From contig NZ_CP018477.1 of NCBI RefSeq assembly GCF_002277955.1, positions 3,803,206-3,867,205 of the forward strand: a stretch of DNA of 64,000 nt, read 5' to 3'. Below the pieces are notes generated by a model. That model saw only the letters and a program-made list of their open reading frames with translations. It ran no database searches and was not told the origin of the DNA. Numbering within the stretch: the first letter of the stretch is position 1; every line of letters begins with the position of its first letter. Below, piece by piece: positions 61,693-64,000 of the stretch. The position numbers and the translations under genes were made by a program. The stretch is from Thermogutta terrifontis. GTDB lineage: Bacteria > Planctomycetota > Planctomycetia > Pirellulales > Thermoguttaceae.

Positions 61693-62118
61693 CTATCCGC
61701 CCATGCAGCACAACGCGCGCTGGTTTTTTACCAACTCGGAAAGTTTCGTTTCCCGCAGAAACCTGAGATACACTTCCCTCACCGTTGCCCAGCGTGCATG
61801 GACCGGGCAAGGAGCCGAATCCGTGCATCGTTCCTGCCCCAGTAGGCACCCCTCCCACCGACTGATTTTGTCGATCGGCTCGACAATGTCGTACAGGGAA
61901 ATGTCGCTCGCCGGTCTGGCCAGCCTGAACCCGCCCCCCTTTCCCTTTTGGGACTCAAGGAGCCCCTCCTCCGCAAGCTTCTGGAGAATCTTTCCCAGAT
62001 AGTTGCGGGGGGCCTTGACCCGGCGCGCAATCTCGTCCGCCCCGAGAAAACTCCCGGGAGGCAGTTCGGCGAGAATCATCAGGGCTGTCGTTGCGTGAAC
62101 CGCGGTTTTTGACATCAT
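61693..62118 (-). CDS. Rrf2 family regulator, NsrR-like
   Basis: 141 residues. Winged helix at 1-80 (TTALMILAELPPGSFLGADEIARR, then RNYLGKILQKLAEEGLLESQKGKGGGFRLAR), followed by three Cys in EGCLLGQERCTDSAPC that fit Fe-S cluster ligation in the IscR/NsrR group. ATG 62118 is chosen over the TTG at 62124; the transcript is expected to start about 25 bases upstream. NO sensing is inferred from the downstream NO reductase and hemerythrin genes. Its own promoter is overlapped by a copy of the shared motif, consistent with autorepression. Confidence 0.9.
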   Translation of the reverse strand: MMSKTAVHATTALMILAELPPGSFLGADEIARRVKAPRNYLGKILQKLAEEGLLESQKGKGGGFRLARPASDISLYDIVEPIDKISRWEGCLLGQERCTDSAPCPVHARWATVREVYLRFLRETKLSELVKNQRALCCMGG

Positions 62119-62135
62119 AGGCAAAGCTCGATTTT

Positions 62136-62178
62136 AGATATCCACATGTGATTATAGCCGTTGAAAACGTCCTGTCAA
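62136..62178 (-). promoter_or_regulatory. consensus promoter of the Rrf2 gene with overlapping operator
   Basis: On the minus strand TTGACA (62178-62173) and TATAAT (62156-62151) are 16 bases apart, both perfect. The motif AATCACATGTGGATATCT (62153-62136) begins inside the -10 box and covers the transcript start, so a bound repressor would block RNA polymerase. Confidence 0.75.
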
Positions 62179-62394
62179 GGCTCGCGCTCAGGCGAACCAG
62201 GAAAATTCTTGATCAAACCGCTTCCCGTCCCCCGGTGCCACGCCATCTGCCGATCCTACCCACGGTGCTTTCAAAGGCATTTGAATTTCCATTATTTCCG
62301 GCGTACATTGGCTTACGGATGGTGTGGTTCTCATTAACATGGGGCGTCCGTTCAAGGTCTTCTTTGGCCCGAACTGAAAACAGGAGGAACGGCG

Positions 62395-62967
62395 ATGTTC
62401 ACGCGAGCTCTTTGTCAGTGGAGCGTCACGGTTGTCGGACTGCTTATGCTGCTATCGTCCGGCGGCTGCAAGGTGGCTTTTTCGACGGGACCGATGGGGC
62501 TGGAGCCGGTTTCACTCAAAGCCGAGGAATGGAACGGAGTATGGACAGTGCCCGGCACAGCGGGCCACGCCGTTGCACGGGTGGTGGATGCGGAAAAAGG
62601 AATCCTTGAAGTGGGCTTCATTCAATCCAACGACCAGGGATTGAGCCTGAAAACGATGAAGCTGTACCTCCGCCAGGCCGGCGATTGGACGTTTCTCTCC
62701 ACGGAAGCGGAAGACAGGCCCGGAAAGTTCATCTGGTGGAAGGTGAAACGTTCGCAAAACACGTTGGTGATGTGGCCGCCACGATGGGACAAGCTGGCTG
62801 CGCTGGTCAAGGCAGGTAAGCTGCCCGGCAAACAGGAAAGTGACACTGTTTTGGTTCTTGACCCGTTGGATAAGGCCCATTACGAGCTTTTCACGTCCGA
62901 AAAAGAAGGTGTACTCGTGGACTGGGAAAATCCTGTGGTCACTGTTTTTGCCCCCTCGCCACAGTGA
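62395..62967 (+). CDS. lipoprotein of unknown function
   Basis: 190 residues. The N-terminus has a lipobox (LLSSGGC) about 25 residues in, after a hydrophobic stretch, so it is a predicted lipoprotein. The body includes a beta-rich domain starting with GVWTVPGTAGHAVARV and ending near 185, not recognised. AGGAGG lies ahead of the ATG. It diverges from the Rrf2 gene with a 277-base spacer containing the latter's promoter. The role is unknown. Confidence 0.8.
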   Translation: MFTRALCQWSVTVVGLLMLLSSGGCKVAFSTGPMGLEPVSLKAEEWNGVWTVPGTAGHAVARVVDAEKGILEVGFIQSNDQGLSLKTMKLYLRQAGDWTFLSTEAEDRPGKFIWWKVKRSQNTLVMWPPRWDKLAALVKAGKLPGKQESDTVLVLDPLDKAHYELFTSEKEGVLVDWENPVVTVFAPSPQ

Positions 62968-63041
62968 AACAGAGGCGATCTCTGGTCACCCAGCACAGCC
63001 CAGTCTGACAAAGCATTATCGTTGTTGATGGGATGGTGGGC

Positions 63042-64000
63042 TTACTCCTTTGGCTCAGCCCATTCGACAATCGACACAACGGCATTGGATTGCGGATTAA
63101 GATTCTTGATCCGCAGGGTGATCTCGCCAGATTGGGTGAAAGATTCATCCAGAGGCAAATCGAGCCATTTCCCGTTATCAAATCCCTGCACTTCCCCAAA
63201 TGATTTGTTATTGATGAGGATCTCCTGGTGACGACCTCCCTGGAAGTGATCGGGGTCGATGACGTACAGGCGGAGGATTCCTCGTCGTTTGGGTGGAACC
63301 GTCAGAGCAATCTGCACTTCCTGTTCGTCGGCTCGGGTGTGAAAGATCGGAAACGGCCAGCCGGTGTAAGCGAATCCACGTACGACCTTTGCGGAGTAGC
63401 CCTCTTGGGCGAAGATAAGTTCTTTTTCCGGTCGGCCACATCGGAGGTGGAGTTTCACCCCTCGTTGTTCCAGGTCTTGGGGGTCTGGAAGTTCTTCTCG
63501 GTCTTTCCAGTTGACCTCTGTCGGAGAGCGTTTCTCCACCGGTGGGAGTGGGGGGAACGCTTCATGAGGCTCGGTCTGGTACCAATAGACTGTGGAAGAT
63601 ATTTCCAGTTCATTTCCCGGCCTGCTGAATTGCTCGCGAAACATGGGGTGCTCGTTCTTTCCAAAGCCTATGGATACCACGAGCGACTTTTGAAATACGA
63701 TTGCGTCCTGAAGGAAGAAACGATAGGCGGCCGCTCCCTCTTTGTGGAAGGGAAACCACCCTGTCAGAAGAAAGGTGTTCTCCTCGGGAGGGAAACCCCA
63801 ACTGAACCCGAATGAGTCTTCGATTCCCTGGAACTCGATTGAGGGCTCAGACTCGCCGTCGATGTAGAATTTCTCGTTTTCATCCACAGGATAACCTGGT
63901 CGTCCCGGTGACCTGACGGTCACGTTCCAACCCATGAACTTGCCCTGACCCTTTGCCACCAGGGCGATATAGTCCTGCTTTCCCAGATTGATCAATTCTT
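63042..64000 (-). CDS. DUF2961/GH172 family protein, 5' end beyond window
   Basis: At least 319 residues, open to the window edge; the TTG at 63995 is an internal codon, so the real start is outside. The motifs MGWNVTVRSPG, ENEKFYIDGESEPSIEFQGIEDSFGFSWGF, and the late beta domain fit DUF2961, now glycoside hydrolase family 172 (arabinofuranosidase/fructofuranosidase type). IEDSFG here replaces the common TEDYFG. The reaction cannot be settled from this part. Carbohydrate use would fit the PL11 lyase elsewhere in the window. Confidence 0.8.
   Translation of the reverse strand, partial: ELINLGKQDYIALVAKGQGKFMGWNVTVRSPGRPGYPVDENEKFYIDGESEPSIEFQGIEDSFGFSWGFPPEENTFLLTGWFPFHKEGAAAYRFFLQDAIVFQKSLVVSIGFGKNEHPMFREQFSRPGNELEISSTVYWYQTEPHEAFPPLPPVEKRSPTEVNWKDREELPDPQDLEQRGVKLHLRCGRPEKELIFAQEGYSAKVVRGFAYTGWPFPIFHTRADEQEVQIALTVPPKRRGILRLYVIDPDHFQGGRHQEILINNKSFGEVQGFDNGKWLDLPLDESFTQSGEITLRIKNLNPQSNAVVSIVEWAEPKE

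Noticed and set aside
1-64000. CRISPR array or IS element
   Set aside because: No regularly spaced direct repeats of 24-40 bases and no transposase gene were seen by eye.

Overview
The window reads as chromosomal DNA from a planctomycete, probably of the Pirellulales type. The signs are a DUF1559 prepilin-like protein, a Tat-exported Gfo/Idh/MocA oxidoreductase, large secreted or membrane-anchored proteins with many repeats, several small lineage-style proteins of unknown function, lipopolysaccharide genes and moderately high GC. A Thermogutta-like thermophile is only a guess. All calls come from reading the sequence; no database search was run.

Layout. 1-950: one unknown gene. 1261-8090: a tRNA-Cys gene carrying a compact 6.6-kb integrated element, followed directly by tRNA-Arg. 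The element is bounded by a 57-bp perfect repeat (112 bp at 97% identity) and has a tyrosine integrase, AlpA-like regulator, DUF3987 replication-type protein and four small or unknown genes, all on the minus strand. It has no capsid, terminase, portal or relaxase gene, so it looks like a satellite or plasmid-like integrative element. 8.6-17 kb: DUF1559 protein, sugar oxidoreductase, coaD, a PL11 rhamnogalacturonan lyase, larB-nnrD, coaX, obgE. 18-24.5 kb: rpmA, def, a VWA protein, secreted unknowns and an EfpL/YeiP-type elongation factor. 24.6-33.1 kb: a 1495-residue NolW-repeat protein and a three-gene ABC exporter operon. 33.8-40.2 kb: an SDR enzyme, yacG, a GT39-like mannosyltransferase, dcd, nth, DUF309 and a possible structured RNA ahead of a small protein. 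40.4-53.1 kb: a 1456-residue TPR protein, dnaB, a tetrapyrrole methylase with a signal peptide, an isochorismatase-family hydrolase, an M16 peptidase and a porin-like protein. 53.5-56.8 kb: LPS genes (GT2, waaF, lpxL-like). 57-64 kb: a uroporphyrinogen decarboxylase-family protein, a nitric-oxide defence cluster (quinol NO reductase, hemerythrin, Rrf2/NsrR-like regulator), a lipoprotein and the 3' part of a DUF2961/GH172 gene.

How the genes work together. coaD and coaX serve coenzyme A synthesis. larB and nnrD are translationally coupled and both act on nicotinamide-derived nucleotides. GT2, WaaF and LpxL point to a real LPS. At 58.6-62.2 kb the regulator gene has a consensus promoter overlapped by an 18-bp motif that recurs, inverted, ahead of the hemerythrin and NO reductase genes: a self-contained NO-response regulon. 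The strongest candidates for undescribed biology are the tRNA-Cys element (with terminator mimicry, arm sites and a GCGCACC repeat cluster), the stem-rich region at 39.09-39.44 kb, and the exported methylase.
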